Source of the DNA: Saxidomus purpurata
Taxonomy: Eukaryota > Mollusca > Bivalvia > Venerida > Veneridae
DNA length: 64,000 nt
Reading direction: 5' to 3'
Assembly: GCA_022818135.1 (NCBI GenBank)
Contig: JAFMSR010000018.1
Coordinates: forward strand, 17,306,847-17,370,846
Shown here piece by piece: positions 36,441 to 49,931 of the stretch (position 1 is its first letter; every line of letters starts with the position of its first letter). The notes beneath the pieces are model-generated. The model ran no database searches. It was not told the DNA's origin and was given only the letters and a program-made list of their open reading frames with translations. The position numbers and the translations under genes were made by a program.

Positions 36441-37180
36441 GCAGCGGCAATCTTGGACAATAATAATAAAGATAATAATAAAATCTTTATTTCAAGAAGG
36501 TAACACAAATAGACGAAATCGTACATATGTCACAATCTCATTGTGGCCTTCTATAAATAAACACAAACAACAGATACAAACGACTCAAATATGCATATAT
36601 AGAGATGCACACACGCTAATGCACATAAAACCTCTTAATTATGAGGATGTTATATTTGTTGGCATGCCTCAGTGCTATATTAATCATTTTTAATTAGTTA
36701 TCACGTGATATACTGCGTCTTCGTTTCTGATATTACTTAAACGTACTGCGGGTACTGCGAATATCGTGGGTACGGTCCCTGTTTTACCATACCAGTGCGG
36801 GTGGTAGCTCTGACGATATACCTGATCAACCTATATACATTGTATCGGGCGAACTGTGGTTCTTCAAACTGTATGTAAATAACGTATTTTAGAATATATG
36901 GTCATATAAGAAGGCTCCAGTATAAATTCATATCATGTATATCTCTAAATTTAAAGAAATACGCTACCAAATTCAAAAGCGTTGCAAACGCTTTTGAAAT
37001 TTCAATATGAACATATAATGTAGCGGTGCCGTGTAACCGACCTTTTCAATAGATTTCTGCAAATTCCTACCTAGATTTTTGTTTATTTTGTATTTTAGCC
37101 TCTAGTTTTATTATATTTATGAAGAAGAATGTCAATTTTCTTCAAAAATTTTTATTCAACGGTAGCTGAGAGCGAGCAGC
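36441..37180. other. Intergenic, one tight hairpin
   Basis: No gene. CAAAAGCGTT (36974-36983) and AACGCTTTTG (36987-36996) form a perfect 10-bp stem with a 3-nt loop. It is not followed by a context I can interpret. Confidence 0.5.
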
Positions 37181-37290
37181 TTTAAGAAATGGCAAAGTTA
37201 TAACCAACGTTATGTTTTCGTGACGGAAAACTACACATTACGTGCAACATCTATAGAGTGCATGTCACCCTGTGGCTGCATTGCTGTTAA
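37181..37290 (+). repeat. Direct repeat flanking the split MITE, copy 1
   Basis: GGCAAAGTTATAACCAACGT through GTGGCTGCATTGCTG is repeated at 40927-41043 with a few substitutions. Copy 1 runs straight into the TTAA at 37287-37290. Confidence 0.85.
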
Positions 37291-40200
37291 AGTGACATTA
37301 TGCTTATCTTACTGCACATAGTATATTTTTGGTGACAGTTTTATAAAAGTAATTTTCAGTTGCTGTGCATTAAAATGTGTTAAACTCATGATAATGCCGC
37401 ATTAATAATTTGAAGTTGGTTCTTTAGAAATTAAAAAAAATGGACTAATGAAATAATAATTCCTTCCTTGGCAGTGATCTCACTTGTGTTATTTGTGTTG
37501 TTCAGCAGTGGAAGGGAAGCAACTCCTGCATGCATTTGTTTATTTCTTAAATTGACTCTCCCTGTCAAAATAGGAAAAGTAATATTTGGAAAGTTATTAT
37601 TTCGTACTGGTAACAGGAAAAGTTTGTTACATTGGGTTAAAAGTTATTATTTCATGAGCGTCAATTTGGTAGGTAGTAGGTAGTTGGTAGTTGGATATTC
37701 GAATAACCAACTACCTACTAGTTGGTAGTTGGTTATTCGTAATTCCAAACTATATAACAGCTGGTAGTTGATAACTCAATACACTATCACCAAAATGAAA
37801 TGTTCAAACACACCATACCCCTTCCTTAACACAGAATAAATCAGGGGACCTAGTTGGTTATTCGTGTGAATCTCCAACTACCAACCAAAAAGTAGTTGGT
37901 AATTCGAACTTTGCATGTATTCCTCTCAAAAAAGAAAGTATTTTTTCGGAAGAAATCTAACTGATATATAACAAGATAGATGTGTTCTACAACATGGTAA
38001 CACCCCCTTCTCCCTACGTCCACCAGGGGACTCAGTTGGTTATTCGCGTGAATCCCCAACTACCAACCAGAAGGTAGTTGGTAATTCGAACTTTGCATGT
38101 ATTCCTCTCAAAATAGAAAGTATTTTTCCGGAATAAATGTAACGGCTATATAACAAGATAGATGTGTTCTACAACATGGTAACACCCCCTTCTCCCTACG
38201 TCCACCAGGGGACTCAGTTGGTTATTCGCGTGAATCTCCAACTACCAACCAGAAGGTAGTTGGTAATTCGAACTTTGCATGTATTCCTCTCAAAATAGAA
38301 AGTATTTTTCCGGAAGAAATCTAACTGATATATAACAAGATAGATGTGTTCTACAACATGGTAACACCCCCTTCTCCCTACGTCTACCAGGGGACTCAGT
38401 TGGTTATTCGCGCGAATCCCCAACTACCAACCAGAAGGTAGTTGGTAATTCGAACTTTGTATGTATTCCTCTCAAAATAGTAAAGTATTTTTCCGGAATA
38501 AATGTAACGGCTATATAACAAGATAGACGTGTTCTACAACATGGTAACACCACATTCTCCTTACGTCCACCAGGGGACTCAGTTGGTTATTCGCGTGAAT
38601 CCCCAACTACCAACCAGAAGGTAGTTGGTAATTCGAACTTTGCATGTATTCCTCTCAAAATAGAAAGTATTTTTCCGGAATAAATGTAACGGCTATATAA
38701 CAAGATAGATGTGTTCTACAACATGGTAACACCCCCTTCTCCCTACGTCCACCAGGGGACTCAGCTGGTTATTCGCGTGAATCCCCAACTACCAACCAGA
38801 AGGTAGTTGGTAATTCGAACTTTGCATGTATTCCTCTCAAAATAGAAAGTATTTTTCCGGAAGAAATCTAACTGATATATAACAAGATAGATGTGTTCTA
38901 CAACATGGTAACACCCCCTTCTCCCTACGTCTACCAGGGGACTCAGTTGGTTATTCGCGCGAATCCCCAACTACCAACCAGAAGGTAGTTGGTAATTCGA
39001 ACTTTGCATGTATTCCTCTCAAAATAGAAAGTATTTTTCCGGAATAAATGTAACGGCTATATAACAAGATAGACGTGTTCTACAACATGGTAACACCACA
39101 TTCTCCTTACGTCCACCAGGGGACTCAGTTGGTTATTCGCGTGAATCCCCAACTACCAACCAGAAGGTAGTTGGTTATTCGAACTTTGCATGTATTCCTC
39201 TAAAAATATAAAGTATTTTTACGGCTATATAACAATAAACATGTGTTCTACAACATGGCAACACCCCCTTTTTCCTGTGTGCACTAGGGGACTCATTTGG
39301 TTATTTGCGTGAATCCCCAACTACCAACCAGAAGGTAGTTGGTAATTCGAACTTTGCATGTATTCCCGTCAAAATATAAAGTATTTTTCCGGATATATAA
39401 CAAGATAAATGTGTTCTACAACATGGTAACATCCCTTTCTCCGTACGTCCTCCAGGGGACTCGGTTGGTTATTCGCGTGAATCCCCAACTACCAACCAGA
39501 AGGTAGTTGGTAATTCGAACTTTGCATGTTTTCCCGTCAAAATAGAAAGTATTTTTCCGGAAGAATTGTTACGGATATATAACAAGATAGATGTGCTCTA
39601 CAACATGGTAACACCCCTTTCTCCCTACGTCCACCAGGGGACTGAGTTGGTTATTCGCGTGAATCCCCAACTACCAACCAGAAGGTAGTTGATAATTCGA
39701 ACTTTGCATGTATTCCTCTCAAAAAAAAAAAATATTTTTCCGGAATATATGTTACTGATATATAACAAGATAGATGTGTTCTTCAACATGGTAACACCCC
39801 CTTCTCCCGACGTAGAAAGTATCTATCCGGAAGAAACTACCAATCAGAAGGTAGTTGGTAATTCGAACTTTGCATGTATTCCTCTCAAAATAGAAAGTAT
39901 TTTTCCGGAATAAATATAACGGCTATATAACAAGATAGATGTGTTCTACAACATGGTAACACCCCCTTCTCCCTACATCAACCAGGGGACTCAGTTGGTT
40001 ATTCGCGTGAATCCCCAACTACCAACCAGATACTTTCTACGTAGTGAGAAGGGGGTGTTACCATGTTGTAGAACACATCTATCTTGTTATTCCGGAAATA
40101 TACTTTCTTTTTTGAGAGGAATACATGCAAAGTTCGAATTACCAACTACCTTCTGGTTGGTAGTTGGGAATTCACGCGAATAACCAACTGAGTCCCCTAG

Positions 40201-40644
40201 TGCTTACAGGGAAAAGGAGGTGTTGCCATGTTGTAGAACACGTTTATTTTGTTATACATTCGTTAATTTTCTTCCGGATAAATACTTTCTGTTTTGACGG
40301 GAAAACATGCAAAGTTCGAATTACCAACTACCTTCTGGTTGGTAGTTGGAGATTCACGCGAATAACCAACTAGGTCCCCTGATTTATTCTGTGTTAAGGA
40401 AGGGTTATGGTGAACATTTCATTCTGGTGATAGTGTATTGAGTTACCAACTACCAGCTGTTATATAGTTTGGAATTACGAATAACCAACTACCAACTAGT
40501 AGGTAGTTGGTTATTCGAATATCCAACTACCAACTACCTACCACCTACCAAATTGACGCTCATTATTATTATCTCTATCCTTTCCACACACAGCTATTTC
40601 AGCTGGAATTTTATTTTTTTAAATTGTGCATAATGTCACTTTAA
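37287..40644 (+). mobile_element. TTAA-type MITE copy, split by FB2
   Basis: The left part (37287-37653) starts TTAAAGTGACATTATGCTTA and matches the intron 1 and 3 copies up to AAAAGTTATTATTT. The right part (40564-40644) resumes at TCTATCCTTTCCACACAC, carries TTTCAGCTGG, and ends GCATAATGTCACTTTAA. It is the only copy with both termini intact: AGTGACATTATGC and its exact inverse, each next to TTAA. Hence TTAA is the likely target duplication. Without FB2 the element would be about 450 bp. Confidence 0.8.
37654..40563. mobile_element. Foldback-like element FB2 (2.9 kb), nested in a MITE
   Basis: Ends are exact inverses over at least 20 bp (ATGAGCGTCAATTTGGTAGG at the left). About 12 subrepeats of about 182 bp run forward to about 40.03 kb, then about 2 run in reverse, giving unequal arms as in FB1. 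Flanking nonamers TATTATTTC (37645-37653) and TATTATTAT (40564-40572) match at 7 of 9. The MITE sequence resumes directly beyond, which supports a simple insertion. Subrepeats here are more alike than in FB1, suggesting a younger or recently homogenised copy. No transposase is present; a helper would have to act in trans. Confidence 0.87.
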
Positions 40645-40926
40645 GATAATCAAATTTAAGGGTTTTTTAATTGGTCTATAACTACACGTTTTTCTTAATA
40701 AGCGACTTGTGTCATATTGGGATCAATTGACAACAAAATTCAATAAAGTGAGATAACTAACTAGATGGGTGTTCAGTAGAACACTTTTGTCGTCCACTTA
40801 CAATTTGTCAATAGCTTTATGACAAAATCTAAGTACAACTAAGTGAATTAATCTGTCAAATATGAACTTGACCTACAGAATTGGCGGGCTTCTCGGCCCT
40901 TTTGTCATAAACAATACAATTTTGAA

Positions 40927-41043
40927 TCTTAAGAATTGGCAAAGTTATAACCAATGTTAGGTTTTCGTGACGGACAACTACACATTACCTGCAACGTCTA
41001 TAGTGTGCATGTCACTCTGTGCCTGCATTACTGTCAGGATAAT
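40927..41043 (+). repeat. Direct repeat flanking the split MITE, copy 2
   Basis: Same sequence as 37181-37290. Where copy 1 has CTG-TTAA-element-TTAA-GATAATCAA, copy 2 reads CTGTCAGGATAATCAA with no element. It therefore resembles an empty site whose TTAA has become TCAG. Confidence 0.75.
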
Positions 41044-41047
41044 CAAG

Positions 41048-43173
41048 CCCCTGGTCAACGGAAAGAGCCTAATTCACTGACTGGTCAACCTCATAGACCA
41101 CTCTGTCCCCTTACAACTGGTGAGTAATTACTGGAAGTCACCTGAATATAGAAATAAAAGAAACGAAAGGTCAGAGAACTCAATGTCTTAATCAATCTTA
41201 TGTCTTTCACACAAGTCATTGGAGCATACCAAATCTTATCAGAGAAAACACAGATAAAACAAAGTAAAGAATATAATATTTATTTATAAAAGGAAAGCAT
41301 TGTCCTGAAACATGTGTTTCCAAAGGAACAGCACTAATTCTGTTCTCGCTGATCAAAAGTAACAAAAGTCAATTTTTTTGCATGATCAATCAGTCATTCT
41401 AGAAATAAGCATAACTAGAAGTTTTCTCGACAAAAACATGCCTCCCCCACCATCCCCTTTTCATTACACGGCATTTGTTCTTGCTAATTGGCTAAGGACT
41501 GAACAATCATCTGAAATTTAAAATCCACCTTGCGGTGTAAAAGGAGTTGCGCAGACTTACCTTTTGAACATCCATTCACCCAGATAGACTGGGTAACATC
41601 AAAATGTGTCCCCTCTACACTGTGGTTTAGGAGGATAATTATGTTGTACACTACTTGCTCGGTGTAAAAAGGCCGAGATGATAGTCCTGAGATTCATATT
41701 TCAAAATAGTGAGGGAAATTACAGAGATGATGTCTGATATGACATTACGTTTCCTGATATAAATGAAGTGGTATGCACTTGGGTCTTCAGCTCCAACAGG
41801 TAAATCAGAGGCAGTCTGACATCTTCTATCACACTGTTTATCTGCATAATGAATAAAAAATTGTACAATTCAGTGTTCATCAAAACTTTTTAAGGATTAC
41901 TGTTAGAAATCAACAGTTGTAATAGTTAAGAGAGGAAACATATGACTTTTCCCAAGATGACAGGTAAATCTTAATCCTTTAATATCAACAACGCTGATTT
42001 TATGCAATGATACATCATTTATAACGTACCTGTCGAAATATGTAAGCCTGCATACATTCGATGTTTCACATATTGTTGAAAAGATGATGTGAACATAACA
42101 CTTGCAAAACATCGTATTAATGACAAATTAACCCTGTCTGCCTTTGCAAAAATGCAGATCATGATAACTCTGTACATCAATGCTAACATAGTGATTTATT
42201 ATTGTGTACTGTAGTATTGTAATATACTGCACAGTACAGTATAGAACTAGATGGTTGTTTTATATAAAAACATATGTCTCCCCCACACGATATGCACAAC
42301 CACGTTCGATAATGATCACTTGTGTAAAGTTACATCGACATGCGACAAAGGGTGAAGCCTGGACAAGCTATATTTGGACTATATGAGTTTCAAATGTCAA
42401 TAACTCTGTGAATATAACTGACTGGAAATACCAAGGATATGCACAACTACACTTCATACCGGTTGTTTTCAAAATCCACAAGTGATTTAGGAGATACAGC
42501 CCAAACAGACCTCTGTGACATTATCCTCTCAGCTACTGGTCCCAAATTATAATATGCATAGCTATGCTTCCTGTGATTTTTTTCAAAATCCAGCGAACTG
42601 ATGCCCAGACAAGATTTCTATTTATAGGTCCATGCTACCTTGACCTTTGATAGTGACCCTACTTATAATATACACAACTTAACTTTAATATGGAATTTAT
42701 CAAAATGCAGGTTAATGTTTAGGAAATAAAGCCTGAGCAAGCAAAAGGCTGGATGGACCTACAGACGGACGGTACGGAAGTGCTAAATTTGGCAGATGTG
42801 TCGCTATTCCTTTGTTTTCTCTATTGTTGTTTCTAGCCACATAAGCCGAACAAAAGGATATGATGGCCCTATATCGCTGACTTGAGCACAAAATACAAAG
42901 TATAATATAATCATATGACTTTTACTAATAGTCACTAACATGCAAACTCAAACACTATGTACGAGTTGACAACGGTGCAAAATGCATGTGTTTGACGTCT
43001 TCTCTAAGAAGGGAAACCGTAATGAATCTGTAACCGACGCCGAATTTACATGGTAACTCGATGCCGACGAGGCTTACTAGTATATACTAACTCCCATTAT
43101 AACAGAGTATTAACGGGCTGTTCGCTGAAACAGAGACAGTGCTGGAGTAGAACGTCAAATATGTGTCCAAGTC
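41048..43173. other. Intergenic with dispersed repeat remnants
   Basis: No gene is supported. Stretches such as 41390-41520 and 42260-42790 (TCAATAACTCTG, ATATGCACAACTAC, ACAGACGGACGG) read like old interspersed repeats, with the last near the end of one unit. Frames of 60-69 codons here have no domains. Confidence 0.45.
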
Positions 43174-46100
43174 AAATAACGATGAGCTCGTTCACAATAT
43201 TAGTGGCATGTTGAACAACGATGCGCTCCTTCACAATATATGTGGCATGTCGAACAACGATGAGCTCCTTCACAATATTAGATGAAAGTTGAGCAACGAT
43301 AAGCTCTCTCGCAGTATAAGTGGTATGTTGAACAAAAATGACCCCTTCACAGTATTAGCGGCATGTCGGAACAACTAAGAGCTCTCTCACAAATTTGTGG
43401 CATGTCGAACAACGATAAGCTATCTCACAATATAAGTTGTATCCCGAACAACGATTACAATGTAGCTCTCTCACAGTATTAGCGGCATGCCGAACAACGA
43501 TGGGCTCTCCACAATATTATAGTGGCATATCAATCAACGATTAGCTCATTCGAAGTATTAGCGACATGCCAACCAACGATAAGTTCTCTTACCATATTAC
43601 TGAAATGTCAAATAACGAAGAGCTCCTTCGCAGTATAAGCAGCATATTGAACAACGATGAGCCCTTTCACAACATGAGTGGCATGTCGAACAACGGTAGG
43701 CTCCTTCACACTTCAAGTGGAATGTCGAACAACGATGAGCTCCCTCATTTTATAATTTGCATTTTGAACAACGTTTACCTCCTTACCATTATTTGTGGCA
43801 TATTGAACAGCGATGAGCTCCTTCACAGTATAAGTCACATGTCAAACAATCATGAACTGCTGAAAGTAGTAGGGGCATGTCGAACAACGATGAACTCTCA
43901 AAATATAAGTGGCATGTTGACCATAGATTAGCTCCTTCAGAATATTAGCAGCATTTTGCACAACGACAAGCTCCTTCACATTATTAGTGGCATGTTGAAC
44001 AACAATGAGCTCTTTCGCAATGTAAGTAGTATGTCGAACAACTATTGTCTCCCTAACAGTATAAGTGACATGTCAAACAACGATGAGCTCCTTTAAATAT
44101 TAGAAGCATGTCGTGGAATGATGAGATTATTCACAATATAAGCAGCTTTGTGAACAAAGATGAACTCTTTCACAGTAGACACATTTCGAACAACGATGAG
44201 CTCTCTCACAATATAAGTGGCATGTCGAACAATGATGAGCTCTTTCACAATATAAGTGGCATGTCGAACAACGATGAGCTCTCTCATAATGTTAGTGGCA
44301 TGTCGAACAACAATGAGCTCCTTCACAGTATTAGCGGCATATCGAACAACGACATGCTCCCTCATAATATTAGTGGCATGTTGAACAATGATGAGCTCCT
44401 TCACAATAATTGCCGCATGTCGAACAATGATGATCTCTCTCGGAATATAAGTGGCATATTGAACAATGAGGAGCTCCTTCACAGTATAAGCGGCATGGCG
44501 AACAACGATGAGCTTTCTCATAATATCAGTGGCATGTCGATCAACGATGAGCTCTTTCACATTATTAGTTAAATGTCGAACATGATTAGCTCGTCAACAA
44601 TAAAAGTGGCATGTCAAACAACGATGAGCTCCTTCACAATATATGCAGGTTTTTGAACAAAGATGAACTCTTTCACAGTTTTAGACACATCTCCAACAAC
44701 GATGAGCTCTCTCACAATATAAGTGGCATGTTGAACAATGATGAGCTCCTTCACAATATTAGCGGCATACTGAACAACGACAAGCTCTCTCATAACATCA
44801 GTGGCATGCCAAACAACGATCAGCTCCTTCACAATATTAGCAAAATTTCGAACACTGATGATTTTCTTCACAACATTCGTTGAAGTTCGAACAACGGTGA
44901 GCTCATTCATAATATTAATGGCATGTTAAACAACGATAAGCTCCTTCACAATATTAGAAGCTTTTCGCACAGAGATCAGCTCCTTGACCATATTATTAAC
45001 ATGTCGAGCAATTATCAGCTCCTGCAGAATATTAGTCGAACAATAAGCTCCTTCACACTATCAGTCATAAGTCGAACAACGATGAGCTACTTCATACTAT
45101 AAATGGCAAGTTTAACAGCAATGAGCTCCTTTACAGTATAAGTGACATGTCGAACAACGATGAGCTCTCTCAAAATATTAATGGCATGTAAAAAAGATGA
45201 ACCCCTTCACAATATAAGCGGCATTTTGAACAAGGATGAGCTCGTTCACAATATTAGTGGCATGTTGAACTACGATAAGCTCTCTCGCAATATAAGTAGT
45301 ATGTCGAACAATGATTATCTCCTTGAAAGTACAAGTTGCATGTCGAACAACGATGCTCTCCTTCACAATATTAGAGGCAAGTCGAACAACGATGTGCTCT
45401 TTTCACAATATTATTGGAATATGGAACAATGATGAGCTCCTACATAATATAAGTGGCATGTCGAACAATGATGGGCTATCTCTCTTAAAATAAGTGGCAT
45501 GTCGTACAACGATGATCATCTTCACAATATTAGTGTAATGTCGAACGACGATAAGCTCCTTCACAATATTATTGGCATGTGCAACAACGAGTAGCTCCTA
45601 CATAATATAAGTGGCAAGTGAACAACGATAGAACAATGAGCTTCTTCAGAAAAAGTAGTTGCATGTTGAACAACGATGAGCTCTCTCACAATTTAAGTGG
45701 TATGTTGTACAACGATCAGCTCCTTCAAACTTTAAATGGAATGTCGCAAAACGACGAGACTCTTCACACTATTAGTGGTTTGTCGAACAACGATGAGCTC
45801 CTTCACTATAATTGCCGCATGTCGAACAATGATGATCTCTCTAAGAATACAAGTGGCATGTTGAACAATGATGAGCTCCTTCACAATATGTGCGGCTAGC
45901 GAACAACGATGAGCTCTCTCATAATATCAGTGGCATGTCGATCAACGATGAGCTCTTTCACATTATTAGTTAAATGTCGAACATGATTAGCTCGTCAACA
46001 ATAAATGATGCATGCCAAACAAGTATGAGCTCCTATAAACATTAGTGGCATGTCAAACAAGTATGAGTTCCTTCAAAAATTAGTGGCATGTCGAACAACG

Positions 46101-48290
46101 ATTAGCTCCTTCATACTATAAGTGGCCTGTTGAACAACGATCAGCTCCTTCGCAATATAAGTGGCACGTCGAACAACGATCAGCTCCTTCACAGTATTAA
46201 TGGCATGTCGAACAACGATGAGCTTCTTCACAATATTAGTGGCATGTCGAGCAACTATCAGCTCCTACAGAATACTGATGGCATGTCGAATAACAATTTA
46301 CTCCTTCACAATATAAGTGACATGTCACACAACGATGAGCTTCTTCACAATATAAGAGGCATGTCAAACAAGTATAAGCTCCTTCAAACATTAGTGGCAT
46401 GTTAAACAACGATAAAGTAATTCAGAGTATAAGTGACATGCCTAACAATTATAAACTCCTACATTATATAAGTCGCATGTCGAATAACGATGAACTCCTA
46501 CACAATATTAGTGTCATGTCGAACAACGATGAGCTCCTTCACACTATAAGTGGCATGTCGAACAACGATGAACTCCTTCATAATATTAGTGACATGTCGA
46601 ATAACGATGAGCTCCTTCCCAATATTAATGGCATGTGGAACAACGATGAGCTCCTTCACAATTTAAGTGGCATGCCGAACAACGATTAGCTCCTTCACAA
46701 TATAAGTGGCACGTTGAACAACGATGAGCGCCTTCACAATATCAGTGACATGTCGAACAACAATAACCTCCTTCACAATATTAATGGCTCGTTGAACAAC
46801 GATGAGCGCCTTCACAATATCAGTGGCATGTCGAACAACGATGAGCGCGTTCACAATATCAGTGGCATGTCGAAAAACGATAAGCTCCTTCACAATATCA
46901 GTGGCATGTCGAACAACGATGAGCTCCTTCACAATATCAGTGGCATGTCGAGCAACTATCAGCTCCTGCAGAATATAAATGGCATGTCGAACAACGATGA
47001 GCTCCTTCACAATATTAGTGGCATGTCGAGCAATAATCAGCTCCTGCAGAATATAAATGGTATGTCGAACAACGATGAGCTCCTTCACAATATCAGTGGC
47101 ATGTCGAACAACGATGAGCGCGTTCACAATATCAGTGGCATGTCGAAAAACGATAAGCTCCTTCACAATATCAGTGGCATGTCGAACAACGAAGAGCTCC
47201 TTCACAATATTAGTGGCATGTCGAGCAACTATCAGCTCCTGCAGAATATAAATGGCATGTCGAACAACGATGAGCTCCTTCACAATATTAGTGGCATGTC
47301 GAGCAATAATCAGCTCCTGCAGAATATAAATGGCATGTCGAACAACGATGAGCTCCTTCACAATATCAGTGGCATGTCGAACAACGATGAGCTTATTCAC
47401 AATATTAGTGGCATGTCGAGCAACTATCAGCTCCTGCAGAATATAAATGGCATGTCGAACAACGATGAGCTCCTTCACAATATCAGTGGCATGTCGAACA
47501 ACGATGAGCTTCTTCACAATATTAGTGGCATGTCGAGCAACTATCAGCCCCTGCAGAATATTAATGGCATGTCGAACAACGATGAGCTCCTTCACAATAT
47601 AAGTGGCATGTGGAACAACGATTAGCTCCTTCACAATATAAGTGGCATGTCGAACAACGATGAGCTTATTCACAATATAAGTGGCTTGTGGAACAACGAT
47701 AAGCTCCTTCACAATATTAGTGAAATGTCCAACAACGATGAGCTTCTACACAATATTAGTACTATGTCGAACAACGATGAGCTTCTTCACAATATTAGTG
47801 GAATGTCGAACAACGATGAGCTTCTTCACAATATTAGTGGAATGTCGAACAACGATGAGCTTCTTCATAGTATTAGTGACATGTCGTACAACGATGAGCT
47901 CCTTCACAATATTAGTGGCATGTTGAACCACGATGAGCTCCTTCACATTATTTGTGAAATGTCGAACAACGATGAGCTTCTTCATAGTATTAGTGACATG
48001 TCGTACAACGATGAGCTCCTTCACAATATTAGTACTATGTCGAACAACGATGAGCTTCTTCACAATATTAGTGGAATGTCGAACAACGTTGAGCTTCTAC
48101 ACAATTTTAGTACTATGTCGAACGAACAACGATGAGCTTCTTCACAATATTAGTGAAATGACGAGCAATGATGAGTTTCTTCACAATATTAGTGGAATGT
48201 CGAAACAACGATGGGCTTCTTCACAATATTAGTGGCATATCGAACAATGATGAGATTCTTCACAATATTTGTGAAATGTCGAACCACGTT
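43174..48290. repeat. 39-bp minisatellite, about 130 copies
   Basis: Monomer GGCATGTCGAACAACGATGA followed by GCTCCTTCACAATATTAGT, 39 bp or 13 codons. The plus frame reads SGMSNNDELLHNI per unit, the minus frame ELIVVRHATNIVK. Open frames reach 303 codons (+, 46714-47625) and 349 codons (-, 46663-47712). GATGAG often mutates to GATTAG, an in-frame stop, and 1-2 bp indels are common. Copies are diverged at the left end and most uniform between 46.5 and 48.1 kb. No start, splice or domain evidence supports a gene. Confidence 0.97.
46828..47373. repeat. 273-bp higher-order repeat in the 39-bp array
   Basis: Seven successive monomer variants (plus-frame types ERVH, KNDK, NDEL, SSNYQ, NDEL, SSNNQ, NDEL) at 46828-47100 repeat in the same order at 47101-47373 with minor changes. 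Partial further copies follow to about 47.6 kb. Confidence 0.88.
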
Positions 48291-49931
48291 TCTCACATAA
48301 GTGCACCTTCTTCTACTTCGTCAGTGTCCACCAGCTGTTGATATTCTGAAACACTTATTTTAAAACAGAAAAACAACAATGAGCTTTTTTGAATTAATTC
48401 GAAAGTCTTTGAATCATTTAGTTCTATAAATAAGACCACACATTACTTATTTTCACTTTTCACGTTCATATTTTATTATATTTTATATTTCAAATGTTAG
48501 CTCTTTTTCGATTTGCTTCTATTTCCTATAGCACTTTCTGCCACGATTCATGGCTGAGTTCGGATGCGGTTTACAACAATTAAAAAAAAATTAATGAGAT
48601 ACGTATTATTTATTTCTTAATCAGTCTTAACAAAAACTGAAGTCTTGCTTACCGTTAGTCTTGCTTACCGTTAGTCTTGCTTACCGTTAGTCATTCAAAC
48701 CTACACTGCACGACTAGAGGGAGCTTGATTCCGTATCCCACATCTGTGTAGAAGTAAATTTCCATGGGAGAAGAGCTGGGACAGGAAGCCCGAGCCTAGC
48801 AATTGTCTTAGTGACTGACCTACGAAACAATATAATGTGATCATCTCATATTTTCTAAAATCTTAACTGAAAAACATACATCAATATTTTTTTTTTCATG
48901 GACATCGCCCGTGTCTCGTAAAACTGCCCTTGGTATTTGTTTATTTCCTCCAACTCATCTATTTCCCATCTAAGTGGCATTCAAAATGACATTGAGGGAG
49001 TTTCGCTCGAAAAAGCTGTCATACCCCAAGTTACTCGACTGTCCCTTTATATACATTTCTGAATACCAATCGCTCCTTAACGGATGAATACTGGTGACCG
49101 TGCCCGTCTCTGAGTATAGTCGAACGTATTGAAATACTGGTAAAAGTGACTTTTTTATTTTACGAAAATTTACATGTAATCAGATTTTAAGGAATTTTAT
49201 AGCCCCGTACAAGTGAACATTTTAATCAATCGTTTAATATCGAGTAATATATAATTATATATACACAAATTAAAAAAAAAATTCACATATTTGTATTTTG
49301 TTTGCATTTTTGACTGCCGCAGTCACAGCCTTTTTTCATTCCTTTCATCAAAATCAGTTATTTGACTTAAAATCAATACGCTGAAAGGGAAGTATTAGGC
49401 CTATAAAAGTCTGTTGATATTGAGAGGTCTTTTTTCGCTTCAAGTCTATTTTTCTTTTTAGAAAGTATCTCTAGAAAAATATTTTCTCAATCAAAGCTCA
49501 TCTCAACAGTGTCAAGGGAAGGAGAAATTGTGAAGATGTTATAAAAATGCCCAGAAAAGACATGAGGTAATGACTCTAACGACTGATGCTATCTACTTTA
49601 GCTTGTGTAATGTTTAGTATATACGCACATGTAAAAAGTAATACGAAATTCCTGCGCATTCAGCATATCATAAATATTTGAAATACAATCTTGATCACAA
49701 GTATGACCCAATTACAAAGTAAACATATTTATTTCAAATCATTATTGATTAAAAAAAAAGAATCGTTTTGCACATATACCTGAATATCATGGACCTTTTT
49801 ATTAGCACTCGTAAAAGTCCGAACTGCACGTAGTAATAACCGGCTTTCTGTGTTGACATGCTGCATGGAAAGGCACGTGTATACTGGTAGTATACTCTTG
49901 TTGGGCCTATCTCTATATCAAACTTTTAAAT
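48291..49931. other. Intergenic, small tandem repeat
   Basis: No gene seen. AGTCTTGCTTACCGTT is repeated three times head to tail from 48641 to 48688. The rest is AT-rich, with homopolymer runs near 48580, 48890 and 49270. Confidence 0.5.

Noticed and set aside
37850..38970. Repeated 69-codon minus-strand frames starting MGIHANNQLSP or MGIRANNQLSP
   Set aside because: They are one per 182-bp foldback subrepeat; the period is not a multiple of three and each frame ends within one unit.
46663..47712. Minus-strand 349-codon frame and plus-strand 303-codon frame
   Set aside because: Both read the same 39-bp minisatellite; mutual overlap, frequent single-base stops and lack of splice or start context argue against coding.
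12140..48290. A defence-type or other novel multi-gene system between the two minisatellites
   Set aside because: Only one spliced gene is present; the rest is tandem and foldback repeats, so no gene system can be supported.
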